Below the pieces are notes generated by a model, which did not search any database, was not told where the DNA came from, and saw only the letters and a list, made by a program, of their open reading frames with translations. Positions 7,798-14,552 of a stretch of DNA of 14,552 bases are shown piece after piece. The stretch's first letter is position 1. The number at the start of each line of letters is the position of its first letter. This DNA is from JAVBQJ01 sp045532655 (lineage in GTDB: Bacteria > Verrucomicrobiota > Lentisphaeria > Victivallales > Victivallaceae), in contig JAZSGI010000015.1 of assembly GCA_045532655.1 (NCBI GenBank), forward strand, positions 1 to 14,552. The letters run 5' to 3'. Position numbers and translations under genes: made by a program.

Positions 7798-9108
7798 TTA
7801 TTCAGATATTTCTGCCTTTTCCGCGAGGAAGTCCATGACCTTCTCGTTCAGCATATCAAGGCGCATGCTGTCGATTGCACCGTTGCGTTCCATAAGCTGG
7901 CGGAGTTCTTTGGCTTTCTTGCCGTAGTAGGCAGCCATGGCTTCGATACGTGCTTCCACAAGTTTTTCATCCACAGTGAGTTCTTCCTTTTCTGCGATCT
8001 TGCGGAGGATGAACATTCTGCGGAGGCTCTTCAGGGCAGCTTTTTCGGCTTCTGCCTTGTGGGTATCCATTTCTTCCTTGAACTTCTCTGCACCGGCTTC
8101 ATCTTTGACGATACGTTCTGCGATCATGCGCAGTTCATTGTTGGTTTCGCCTTCCACCAGAGAAGCGGGGAATTCAAACTGGGCGACCTGTTCATCAAGT
8201 TTGGCATAGATTGCTTCGCGGATCTCGCCTTTGCGCTTGTTGTCTGCTTCGTCCTGAACCATTTTGGCAATGTCGGCGCGGAGGACATCGATGCTTTCGA
8301 TGTTGAGCTTGGCTGCCAGTGCTGCGTCATCAAGTTCCTTGCGGCGCTGGATGGCGTTGACAGTGACATTGTACTTGACGCTCTTGCCGGCAAGTTCGGC
8401 GATGCGGAAATCTTCCGGGAAAACAGCAGTGAATTCACGTTTTTCACCCGCATTGACACCGGTCATTGCGGCGATGGAGCCGGGGATGGATTCGGGTTCA
8501 GCCAGCCAGATGTAGTTGTTGTCGCTCTTGACCATGCGGATGAGGGCGGGGGAGGCATCTTCTGCGACCTCAAAATCGCTTTCATAGGCGACTTTGAGCA
8601 TGTCTTCAGCCTGTGCCGGAGTGTCGGCATCGACGAATTCGGCATACATTTTGCGGTACTGGGCAAGGCGTTCATCCACAACCTTGTCATCTGCTTTGGC
8701 TGCAGGGACATTGACTTGAATACCGGTGTAGGTGCCGATTTCAAATTCAGGGGCAATGCCGACGGTGAGGGAGAAATCCAGACCTTTTGCACGGTCAAAT
8801 TCGCCATCTTCCGGACGACCCCAGGTGACGATGTCGAGTTTTTCGCTGTCAAGACGCTGGAATGCCGCCTGATAAGCATACCGGCGGATCTCGTCATTGA
8901 TTTCTTTCTCAAAACGCTTCATCAGCATACCGGCGGGAGCTTTGCCGCGGCGGAAGCCGGGGATGTTGACACTGTTTGCAAGGTCAGCGACAACAGACTT
9001 GCAAATGCTGTCAATACCCTCTGCGTTAACAGAAAAGGTTATCTTTTTTTCGCAAACGCCATTATCGGTAATGGTCATTTCCAGTTGTTTTGCCAGATCA
9101 AGTTCCAT
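7798..9108 (-). CDS. tig: Trigger factor (ribosome-associated chaperone)
   Basis: A 436-residue protein, close to the 432 of E. coli trigger factor. The ribosome-docking signature GFRRGKAP is at 51-58 (family pattern GFRxGKxP). The N-domain spans about 1-115, a FKBP-like region about 145-255, and a helical C-terminal chaperone domain follows, ending EKVMDFLAEKAEISE. The FKBP-like region is divergent: the usual GDxVxxDYxG and GxGxxIPGFE patterns are not recognisable, although GVNAGEKREFTAVFPEDF (217-234) fits the strand before the domain end. Peptidyl-prolyl isomerase activity is thus doubtful while chaperone function should be kept. The ATG at 9108 is preferred because GGGAAGAG lies just upstream; a TTG at 9147 would overlap the promoter. 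It is first in the tig-clpP-clpX cluster but ends at a hairpin terminator. Confidence 0.96.
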   Translation of the reverse strand: MELDLAKQLEMTITDNGVCEKKITFSVNAEGIDSICKSVVADLANSVNIPGFRRGKAPAGMLMKRFEKEINDEIRRYAYQAAFQRLDSEKLDIVTWGRPEDGEFDRAKGLDFSLTVGIAPEFEIGTYTGIQVNVPAAKADDKVVDERLAQYRKMYAEFVDADTPAQAEDMLKVAYESDFEVAEDASPALIRMVKSDNNYIWLAEPESIPGSIAAMTGVNAGEKREFTAVFPEDFRIAELAGKSVKYNVTVNAIQRRKELDDAALAAKLNIESIDVLRADIAKMVQDEADNKRKGEIREAIYAKLDEQVAQFEFPASLVEGETNNELRMIAERIVKDEAGAEKFKEEMDTHKAEAEKAALKSLRRMFILRKIAEKEELTVDEKLVEARIEAMAAYYGKKAKELRQLMERNGAIDSMRLDMLNEKVMDFLAEKAEISE

Positions 9109-9153
9109 TTTTCTCTTCCCATAAGTTGAGTTAATACATTTTGTCAATCACAT

Positions 9154-9181
9154 AATATAGCACAAATTTTCTTTATTACAA
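9154..9181 (-). promoter_or_regulatory. Candidate promoter for tig
   Basis: On the minus strand, TTGTAA (9181-9176) and TATATT (9159-9154) are 16 bp apart, in the only AT-rich gap before tig. Transcription would start near 9147, giving a leader of about 39 nt before the ATG at 9108. It also argues against the upstream TTG start at 9147. Motif match only. Confidence 0.45.
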
Positions 9182-9228
9182 GAGTATGTGGTTTCAAAAG
9201 TACAGTAAAATTGTTACCGGAGATACTT

Positions 9229-9669
9229 TCAGGGGGGATCTTTTTGGATTGTCCGGAAGAGTTTTCCCGCCAGTGAGTCATGATCGTACTCCATGGGAGC
9301 CGGACCGTCGGGGAAATACATGATCATTCTGACTGCGTAAAGTAACAGCAGCATGACAAGCATGGCGATGAAGAACCATTTGAAGCGGATAAGAAAATTT
9401 TTGCCTGTGAGCCTGTCTGCAAGTACGGCAAGGAGCGTTAATACAACTGGCAGTAAAAGCGGGTGCATGCGGAAAGATCCGGCAAAATCACCTTTTATCA
9501 TGGCGATTGCGGCACGGGTCAGCCCGCAGCCGGGACACGGCACCCCGGTAAAGAGGCGGGGCAGACATAAATGTATTTTGCCGATCCACAGCCAGTAAAG
9601 TGCCATTACAGCAAAAAAGGCAAAACCTGTACATAGTATTTTGATGTAAAGGTTTTGCCGTAAATTCAT
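9229..9669 (-). CDS. DUF2752 domain membrane protein
   Basis: A 146-residue protein with the DUF2752 hallmark CPGCGLTRA (45-53) and a following MHP (68-70). There are three hydrophobic segments, at about 10-28, 70-85 and 95-115, so it is an inner-membrane protein. The function of the family is unknown; the paired cysteines could bind metal or form a disulfide. Its ATG lies 9 nt after the TGA that ends the DUF4234 reading frame, with no clear Shine-Dalgarno, so it was probably translated by coupling to that gene. This matters because the DUF4234 frame carries a premature stop about 170 nt upstream, which should weaken coupling. Residues 1-4 before the first membrane segment are short (MNLR). 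Confidence 0.9.
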   Translation of the reverse strand: MNLRQNLYIKILCTGFAFFAVMALYWLWIGKIHLCLPRLFTGVPCPGCGLTRAAIAMIKGDFAGSFRMHPLLLPVVLTLLAVLADRLTGKNFLIRFKWFFIAMLVMLLLLYAVRMIMYFPDGPAPMEYDHDSLAGKLFRTIQKDPP

Positions 9670-9678
9670 TACTGAATA

Positions 9679-10008
9679 TCAGAGTTTGTTAAGCTGATCC
9701 TGAATGATAAGCGGTGTGATCCAGCCCAGGCCGAAGATGGTCAGAACGATACAGAGCACGCCATTATTGGTGACGGGTCTGCCGGTTGCTGCCTGAAATT
9801 GTGCAATGTCATCACATGCCTTGTAAACCCAGAAATATTAATAGGGGAAACAAAGCAGACACAGCAGGATTTCCAGTCCTGGATTGATGCTGTTATTGCC
9901 GGAGAAATTTTTGAATTCATCACGGGACATGTACATCCAGCAAAGGTTGTAAATTCCGCAGGTAATGAATCCCAGGAGGAACATGACAACGAGATTACGT
10001 TCTTTCAT
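9679..10008 (-). pseudogene. DUF4234 membrane protein interrupted by an in-frame TAA
   Basis: The frame starts at ATG 10008, with AAGGA about 7 nt upstream, and reads MKERNLVVMFLLGFITCGIY, a typical DUF4234 opening with the first membrane helix. After 56 codons it meets TAA at 9838-9840, right after LLCLLCFPY. Continuing in the same frame without any shift gives YFWVYKACDDIAQFQ, then a third hydrophobic stretch and the family ending LIIQDQLNKL, to TGA at 9679-9681. Read through, the protein would have about 109 positions. A single base change from TAT, TAC, CAA or similar explains the stop. Alternatives are a sequencing error or a real truncated product of 56 residues. TAA ends clpX and tig here, so a reassigned code is unlikely. 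Function of the family is unknown. Confidence 0.8.
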
Positions 10009-10039
10009 AAAAAAATCCTTTCTGTTTCGGCCTGTAGGT

Positions 10040-10067
10040 AATATAGACGTCTGAAATAAAAATACAA
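10040..10067 (-). promoter_or_regulatory. Candidate promoter for the DUF4234-DUF2752 pair
   Basis: On the minus strand, TTGTAT (10067-10062) and TATATT (10045-10040) are 16 bp apart. Transcription would start near 10033, about 25 nt before the ATG at 10008. The same TATATT -10 is proposed for tig and for the isomerase gene. Motif match only. Confidence 0.45.
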
Positions 10068-10097
10068 GAGGGAAATAACAAAATTTTACAAAATTTT

Positions 10098-12467
10098 TCA
10101 CTTCCCGATCCCTGCTGTAAGTGTGCCGCTGATATTGTACAGCACAGCACACGGCCCGAAAATACTTTTTTCTGTTGAGTATTCAAGACGGGGAGCCCGG
10201 AACCAGAACCAGCTGCTGTCGTTGATCACTTCCAGTTTATTCAGTCCATCCGGCGGGAGATAGATCCTGACATCGGCATTGTTGAGTCCGGTGATGGAAA
10301 ACTTTTCGGCAATATCCGGCTCTCCGGCAAAATCAGTTTTATGGGAGATCACCCCCGGTCCGTCCTGTCTGACAAAGATCCGGCAGCGTTTGTGCATACA
10401 TTTGCCGGGCCGCCACAGAGCGCATGCATCACTTATTTCAGTTTCCATTTCTTCAAGTACGGGTATGCCTGCCGGAGTGCTGAAACGGATCTCTGCAGTG
10501 GTATCACGGCAGAAAAACGAGAAATAAAAACCGTTTTTATGGCGGGATAACGTCAGACGTGGAAGCTGTGATTCAGGTGAAAAAGCTGAAAATTCAATAT
10601 TCCATCCCCAATTTTTCACCACCGCCCGCATCAGGCTTTCCACGGGGAAAACTTCATTGGGAGCGGCGTGATCAAACCCTCCTGTTTCATAAAATTCCTT
10701 TCCTGAAGGCAGTATGGATCTGACAAAAGCACAGTTGCCTTTGCAGGAAGCAAGTATATGGCCGCCGGCAGCTGCCAGGACGTGACAGTCTGCAGCGGTT
10801 TCAGTCAGGGGCCCGTCATTGAAAATATCACGGCAAAGGAGCCGTGTGGATTGTGAACCGTGCCGGAAAGTATCGTATTGCGGAACATCACCGGTATTTA
10901 ATTCACCGGAGATCCCTTCACTGATAACTGTGCCGAGCCTTTGCAGCAGAGCAGCAGGGGCATTGTGCAGGGAGCCGTAAAAAACAGCTTTCCCGCCTCT
11001 CTGCAAAAAATCTTCCACTTCACTGCCGTAAGCAGATACAGGGACTATGATTATCCTGTCTGCCGGGAGAAGCGGCAGCTTGTCCGGGGTGGCAACCGTG
11101 TTGAGCGGGAATCCGCTCTGGATGATTTCACCGGCGAAAAGATCTTCATTGAGAATTGCTGCCGGTTGCGGAGTCCCGCCGTGTATCATCCGGCAATATT
11201 TCCTGAAGGGATATATCCATACAAATGGTGCGGCCTCATCCGGGGCGGTGCGGAGAGCTTCCAGCAAATGGGGAATGACCTCCTGCGGCACTTGTTCCGG
11301 CATTCTGCCGAATGAATCATCGGCAGTAAGGATGTTTATACTGTCGGGCGTTTGAGCCTTGCCGTCACTGTTTATACGGCAGATGCTCAACGGCAGGTAA
11401 ATATCCCATGGTTCCCTGCCGTAACGGTCAAGCCACGGCGAATTGAGGAACCATGGATCATGAGCATAAAATCTGTATGGAAAACCTTTGCCGGGCAATT
11501 CGGCGATATGGCTCATCCAGGCGGCAAGTTCCAGACCGCTGTTGAAGTTCAAAGCTGCCCATGGGGAATTTACGGGCGGGGTTATTTTGTAATCACGGTA
11601 AATTTCCAGAAGCGGTGCGCCGTCGCTTGCCAGTTCTACTCCTGCAGTAAAGTTGCTGCCCCTTGTCTGGATATTTATGCCGGGACAGGAGGTGGTGAGA
11701 TCATGCCAGAACCCAAGCATTGACTTTCCGGCATTTGCTGCTTCGCCGGGAAAAAATTCCTTTTTGTTGAAGAGGAAACCGGTTATTCCCCATGTGTCCC
11801 TGCCGAAACCCATGCCATTTGAGAGCCACAGGGCATCAAAACCCATGTGTAAAGCGAAAATACGGAATTGGCTGCCGAGAAAACTCCCGAAGGATGTGCC
11901 TTCCGGGATACCGTCAGGATATGCCGCATATTTACAATTATCGCCATGCAGTACAGAATTGCAGACTACTGACTTGCCGCTGCCGAGGGTGCTGCCTCCG
12001 CAAATTTCCCTGTGCCGCCTGTATTTGAAGTCGGAAATTGCAAATTCCGGTCCATTGTCAAATGTTGCGATCAGGCGCAGTGGTTTGCCGTTCAGCTGCT
12101 GACACACTTCCCGCATTACTTCTATCATTCTCTTCAGCCAACTGTATTTGCGGGGAACAGCATCCTGACGGTATTTGCGGGGAATGAAATGAAAAGACCT
12201 TTTTTCCAGTTCTGTCAATTCTCTGCCGGGGGACATAGCTTCGGCACAGCCCTGCCAGTATCCCCATTCAAAAGTATCATCCTGATCCCCGGAATATTCA
12301 AGTATTTCACTGCCGTCACCGGTCCACAGCATAAGAGAGATCTCTGCAGCGTGATCTGTCAGCGGCTGCCATTGACGGAACAGATGCTCTGCAACTTCAT
12401 ACATCTTTTTTTCGCTGTCATCAGTGAAAGGTTTGCAGCTCAGTTCCAATGTAACATTTCGCAACAT
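10098..12467 (-). CDS. Large uncharacterised protein, possible glycoside hydrolase-like enzyme
   Basis: A 789-residue protein that I cannot place in a named family. It opens MLRNVTLELSCKPF without a signal peptide, so it is probably cytoplasmic. The first ~430 residues are rich in aromatic and acidic clusters typical of carbohydrate enzymes (LMLWTGDGSEI, FDNGPEF, ALWLSNGMGFGRDTWG, HDPWFLNSPWLDRYG, PWDIYLPL), suggesting a barrel fold. Residues about 435-525 look like an alpha/beta domain with RIIIVPVSAYG and FLQRGGKAVFYGS, reminiscent of the class I amidotransferase-like domain in GH42-type enzymes. The last ~150 residues look beta-rich. E141 and the acidic residues near 335-355 are only guesses for an active site. 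The ATG at 12467 has GGGGGA about 8 nt upstream. It follows the isomerase-like gene by 12 nt, so the two form an operon and presumably share a substrate pathway. Confidence 0.85.
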   Translation of the reverse strand: MLRNVTLELSCKPFTDDSEKKMYEVAEHLFRQWQPLTDHAAEISLMLWTGDGSEILEYSGDQDDTFEWGYWQGCAEAMSPGRELTELEKRSFHFIPRKYRQDAVPRKYSWLKRMIEVMREVCQQLNGKPLRLIATFDNGPEFAISDFKYRRHREICGGSTLGSGKSVVCNSVLHGDNCKYAAYPDGIPEGTSFGSFLGSQFRIFALHMGFDALWLSNGMGFGRDTWGITGFLFNKKEFFPGEAANAGKSMLGFWHDLTTSCPGINIQTRGSNFTAGVELASDGAPLLEIYRDYKITPPVNSPWAALNFNSGLELAAWMSHIAELPGKGFPYRFYAHDPWFLNSPWLDRYGREPWDIYLPLSICRINSDGKAQTPDSINILTADDSFGRMPEQVPQEVIPHLLEALRTAPDEAAPFVWIYPFRKYCRMIHGGTPQPAAILNEDLFAGEIIQSGFPLNTVATPDKLPLLPADRIIIVPVSAYGSEVEDFLQRGGKAVFYGSLHNAPAALLQRLGTVISEGISGELNTGDVPQYDTFRHGSQSTRLLCRDIFNDGPLTETAADCHVLAAAGGHILASCKGNCAFVRSILPSGKEFYETGGFDHAAPNEVFPVESLMRAVVKNWGWNIEFSAFSPESQLPRLTLSRHKNGFYFSFFCRDTTAEIRFSTPAGIPVLEEMETEISDACALWRPGKCMHKRCRIFVRQDGPGVISHKTDFAGEPDIAEKFSITGLNNADVRIYLPPDGLNKLEVINDSSWFWFRAPRLEYSTEKSIFGPCAVLYNISGTLTAGIGK

Positions 12468-12479
12468 GATAATTCCCCC

Positions 12480-13931
12480 TTAAATTGTGATTGCTTCAAT
12501 ATCGAGACACGAAGCGATTTTCCGGAGCAATTCCGCCTGATGTCCCACTCCCAGCGCAAAATGATGTGTCGGCCCTGCCATGCACCATTCCCGCAAAAAA
12601 TCCCTTATACTTCCGGAACAGCGGAAATGAGTGTTGGTATTGCCGGTGGGCGGGATGGCACCGGCAACAGATTCGCCCTCGGCAATTATGAATTTGAATT
12701 TGCCGTTGGAGTCCACGCCGATGGAAAGCAGTGTTACCGGACCGGTCTTGATATTGAATTCCACACTGGCTCCGCAGCCGGGTTTGCCGTGATATTTCTG
12801 CAAACTGCGTATGACCGGTTTGCGGTCGGCAATATTCAGGTGATGCGGTCCGTCATGACCGACGAGGACAGTGTTTTTCTCAAAGTCCACAGGATGGAAC
12901 TCGGCAAAACTGCCTCCGGCTTCCAATCTGTCCATAATGAGCATGGCAATACAGGTTTTCAGGTCAAACTCCCCGCACATGGGAAATCCTGCGCTGGTGA
13001 GCAGTGAGTTGCCCACTATGAAGTTGGTGACCAGATGGCGCATGGTTGATTCCGGGGTGCTTTCGTAATAATACGCAAAACCATCCAGATCTTTCCGGAC
13101 AATAAATTCTTCCAGGGCAACTGCTGTATGAGCCGCTGTATTCAGATCCTCCTCTGTAAGTCTGGTGGTCAGCGGGTCGGAAACAGGATCGGGAGTGTCG
13201 AAAAAGTCCAGAATACGCTTTTTCATCTCCTGTACAGCGGCAGCGTCCGGCAGAATATCGACGGCTTCTGCCATGATTTCATCGGGTTCACAGGGGACTA
13301 TGTTGCAGCCGAAAGCCGCTGTTGCCGCTGTGGGATCTGTCTGCATATCCAGCATTGTGTCCAGTACATGTCCCATAAGACCGATATTTGCTTTTCGGAG
13401 ATCGTGCAGCACATGGGCTATCCGGCACCAGTCGGCAATGGCGGCATCTGCTGCCGGATCATCATACAGTTTACCGATTATGATGTCGTTGACGGATTTT
13501 CCCATGCGTTCCGCCACTCCGGTAAATTCCGGAACAGAACAGATATCATCATTGCATAATTGCATAAAAGTTGTACCGCGTGCATAATCCATTGCCGGTA
13601 ATGGCTGCAGGGCAACGAGTATTACCGGACATTTCACCTGCCTGATCACCGGTGCAAAGACACAACTGGGGGCGTAAGTCGTCATATCCACAAAAAGAAT
13701 ATCTGGATCAACTGCCGCTATTGCCGGAGCGGTCCGGCAGGCAGAAGCGGTATCATCCACCATGCCGAAATCAAAGAGATTTACGGAATGGGTTTTAAGT
13801 TTTCCGGCAAATATACTGCTTTTCTTCTGCATCTCCTCCAACAGGCCGGGGAATTGCTGCCAGTATGTTTTCAGTCCTACAGAAAACATGGCGATATTAG
13901 CAGTCAATGGTTTGCGTCTTGTTATTTGCAT
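12480..13931 (-). CDS. L-arabinose/L-fucose isomerase superfamily protein
   Basis: A 483-residue protein, near the ~500 of L-arabinose isomerase. By motif comparison, the four metal-binding residues of E. coli AraA (E306, E333, H350, H450) have candidates here: E321 in GEFDLKT, E344 in SFAEFHP, H359 in VLVGHDGPHH, and H456/H457 in AGPTHHFALG. This suggests a metal-dependent aldose-ketose isomerase acting in the cytoplasm. The N-terminal two-thirds has Rossmann-like strands (ILFVDMTTYAPS, PVILVALQPLPAMDY). Overall likeness to true AraA is weak, so the sugar may differ from arabinose, and I give no gene symbol. The ATG at 13931 has AAAGGAGG with ideal spacing, a strong ribosome site. It is the first gene of an operon with the 789-residue protein, behind an AraC-family gene on the same strand. 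Confidence 0.85.
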   Translation of the reverse strand: MQITRRKPLTANIAMFSVGLKTYWQQFPGLLEEMQKKSSIFAGKLKTHSVNLFDFGMVDDTASACRTAPAIAAVDPDILFVDMTTYAPSCVFAPVIRQVKCPVILVALQPLPAMDYARGTTFMQLCNDDICSVPEFTGVAERMGKSVNDIIIGKLYDDPAADAAIADWCRIAHVLHDLRKANIGLMGHVLDTMLDMQTDPTAATAAFGCNIVPCEPDEIMAEAVDILPDAAAVQEMKKRILDFFDTPDPVSDPLTTRLTEEDLNTAAHTAVALEEFIVRKDLDGFAYYYESTPESTMRHLVTNFIVGNSLLTSAGFPMCGEFDLKTCIAMLIMDRLEAGGSFAEFHPVDFEKNTVLVGHDGPHHLNIADRKPVIRSLQKYHGKPGCGASVEFNIKTGPVTLLSIGVDSNGKFKFIIAEGESVAGAIPPTGNTNTHFRCSGSIRDFLREWCMAGPTHHFALGVGHQAELLRKIASCLDIEAITI

Positions 13932-13960
13932 TTTTGCCTCCTTTGATGTTTTATGGCGTT

Positions 13961-13989
13961 AATATAACATGGAAGCTGGGCGGCTGCAA
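13961..13989 (-). promoter_or_regulatory. Candidate promoter for the isomerase operon
   Basis: On the minus strand, TTGCAG (13989-13984) and TATATT (13966-13961) are exactly 17 bp apart, the best-spaced promoter in the window. The start would be near 13954, giving a short leader of about 22 nt that holds the AAAGGAGG ribosome site. Repeats just upstream of the -35 box could be an activator site. Confidence 0.6.
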
Positions 13990-13997
13990 GGAGATTA

Positions 13998-14021
13998 TTG
14001 ATCTATCTTGATTGTTGTGAT
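13998..14021. promoter_or_regulatory. Possible AraC-type operator: helix-phased TTGAT repeats
   Basis: TTGAT occurs at 13998-14002 and again at 14008-14012, 10 bp apart. A related GTGAT follows at 14017-14021, and an inverted ATCAA lies at 14028-14032. They start 9 bp upstream of the proposed -35 box, where AraC-family activators usually bind direct repeats. The repeats are short and the region is AT-rich, so chance is possible. Confidence 0.3.
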
Positions 14022-14028
14022 ATATAAA

Positions 14029-14552
14029 TCAATTTACGGCAATAGATTTGTATTTGCCGGGAGGAACGCCGAATTTTGCTGTAAAGGTACGGTAAAAGTG
14101 ATTCAGATTGGAGAACCCGGCCTCTTCCCCGGCTTCTGCCGGGGTTCTGCCGTTGCGTAAAAGTTCTGCCGCCTTGTTCAGACGCAATTCAATTACTTCC
14201 TGCATGATACCTGTGCCGTAAAGGTTCCTGTAAATACGGCTCAGAGTTTCCGGTGTTATGCCAAGGGAAGCGGCAAGATCCTTCTGTAAAAAATGCGAAG
14301 AGTAGTTGTTGCGGATATAATCTCTGACGTACGCTGCGGTCCAGGCGGGATTGCGGAAACCTTTTTCGCCGCTGCGGCGGACAATAAGCAGCAGCAGTTC
14401 ATAAAAGCGCAGTTTTATAAGTTCTTCCCGGTTGCGGTAATTATCATTGAATTCACGGTAAATGCTCCTGATGAGCATGACCATTTCCCGTGTGGCTGTA
14501 AGAAGGAATAGGGGAGATTCGTGTTCCGGGGAAGTCGGAGGCCAAGCGGTCT
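14029..14552 (-). CDS. AraC-family transcriptional regulator, 5' end outside window
   Basis: The frame stays open from the stop at 14029 to the right edge, so the N-terminal sensor domain is missing; 173 residues are visible. An internal ATG at 14484 lacks a ribosome site and the frame upstream of it is open, so it is probably not the start. The C-terminal DNA-binding domain is complete: YIRNNYSSHFLQKDLAASLGITPETLSRIYRNLYG is the first helix-turn-helix, and RLNKAAELLRNGRTPAEAGEEAGFSNLNHFYRTFTAKFGVPPGKYK is the second with the family signature. It lies 97 nt upstream of the isomerase gene on the same strand and probably controls that operon. Its own promoter lies outside. Confidence 0.9.
   Translation of the reverse strand, partial: TAWPPTSPEHESPLFLLTATREMVMLIRSIYREFNDNYRNREELIKLRFYELLLLIVRRSGEKGFRNPAWTAAYVRDYIRNNYSSHFLQKDLAASLGITPETLSRIYRNLYGTGIMQEVIELRLNKAAELLRNGRTPAEAGEEAGFSNLNHFYRTFTAKFGVPPGKYKSIAVN

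Noticed and set aside
7657..9129. A 490-codon plus-strand open frame covering tig and the start of clpP
   Set aside because: It lies entirely antisense to trigger factor and ClpP, whose motifs are clear. Its translation shows only biased composition and no recognisable domain.
9838..9840. Recoding (selenocysteine or pyrrolysine) at the internal stop
   Set aside because: The stop is TAA, while those systems use TGA or TAG; TAA ends clpX and tig normally in this window.
10051..10062. CTGAAATAAAAA, shared with 1747-1758, inside two proposed promoter spacers
   Set aside because: A 12-base match is expected several times by chance in a window of this size, more so in AT-rich gaps.
10080..10097. 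Palindrome AAAATTTT-AC-AAAATTTT just after the 789-residue gene
   Set aside because: An A/T-only hairpin is too weak to call a terminator, and such words are expected in AT-rich gaps.

Overview
The window reads as a bacterial chromosome segment, most likely from the PVC superphylum and probably Lentisphaerota (Victivallis-like). This rests on gene style: an NPCBM-fused GH36 galactosidase, AraC-type regulators beside sugar genes, a Hanks-type kinase next to clpX, and a DUF4234/DUF2752 pair. It is an inference, since no rRNA or other marker is present. Genes are densely packed, no stretch over 300 bases lacks a gene, and I see no tRNA, rRNA, CRISPR array, insertion sequence or phage gene.

Left (1-2672): a carbohydrate module. 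A minus-strand NPCBM + GH36 alpha-galactosidase-type gene runs off the left edge. It is divergent from a plus-strand AraC-family regulator, and the two share a 100-bp AT-rich promoter region.

Centre (2716-9108): a minus-strand housekeeping block, in transcription order tig - (terminator) - clpP - clpX - Ser/Thr kinase - ACT-domain protein - PFL-family (UPF0210) protein, closed by a hairpin terminator that overlaps the AraC stop codon. Trigger factor folds nascent chains and ClpXP degrades tagged or misfolded proteins. From clpP to the PFL gene the gaps are only 9-37 nt, which suggests one transcript. The kinase is the most unusual gene: the usual VAIK lysine is alanine, and a lysine sits instead in the glycine-rich loop, the arrangement that defines eukaryotic WNK kinases. 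It has DWG in place of DFG, HLD in place of HRD, and a single C-terminal membrane anchor.

Right-centre (9229-10008): two small membrane-protein genes of unknown function. The first, DUF4234, is interrupted by an in-frame TAA; the second, DUF2752, is intact.

Right (10098-14552): a second carbohydrate module on the minus strand: an AraC-family regulator (cut by the right edge), an L-arabinose-isomerase-like ketol isomerase with a complete putative metal-binding set, and a 789-residue protein that I cannot assign to a family. A good promoter with helix-phased repeats just upstream of its -35 box precedes the isomerase gene. The likely picture is a regulator-controlled two-gene operon for an unidentified sugar or glycoside.
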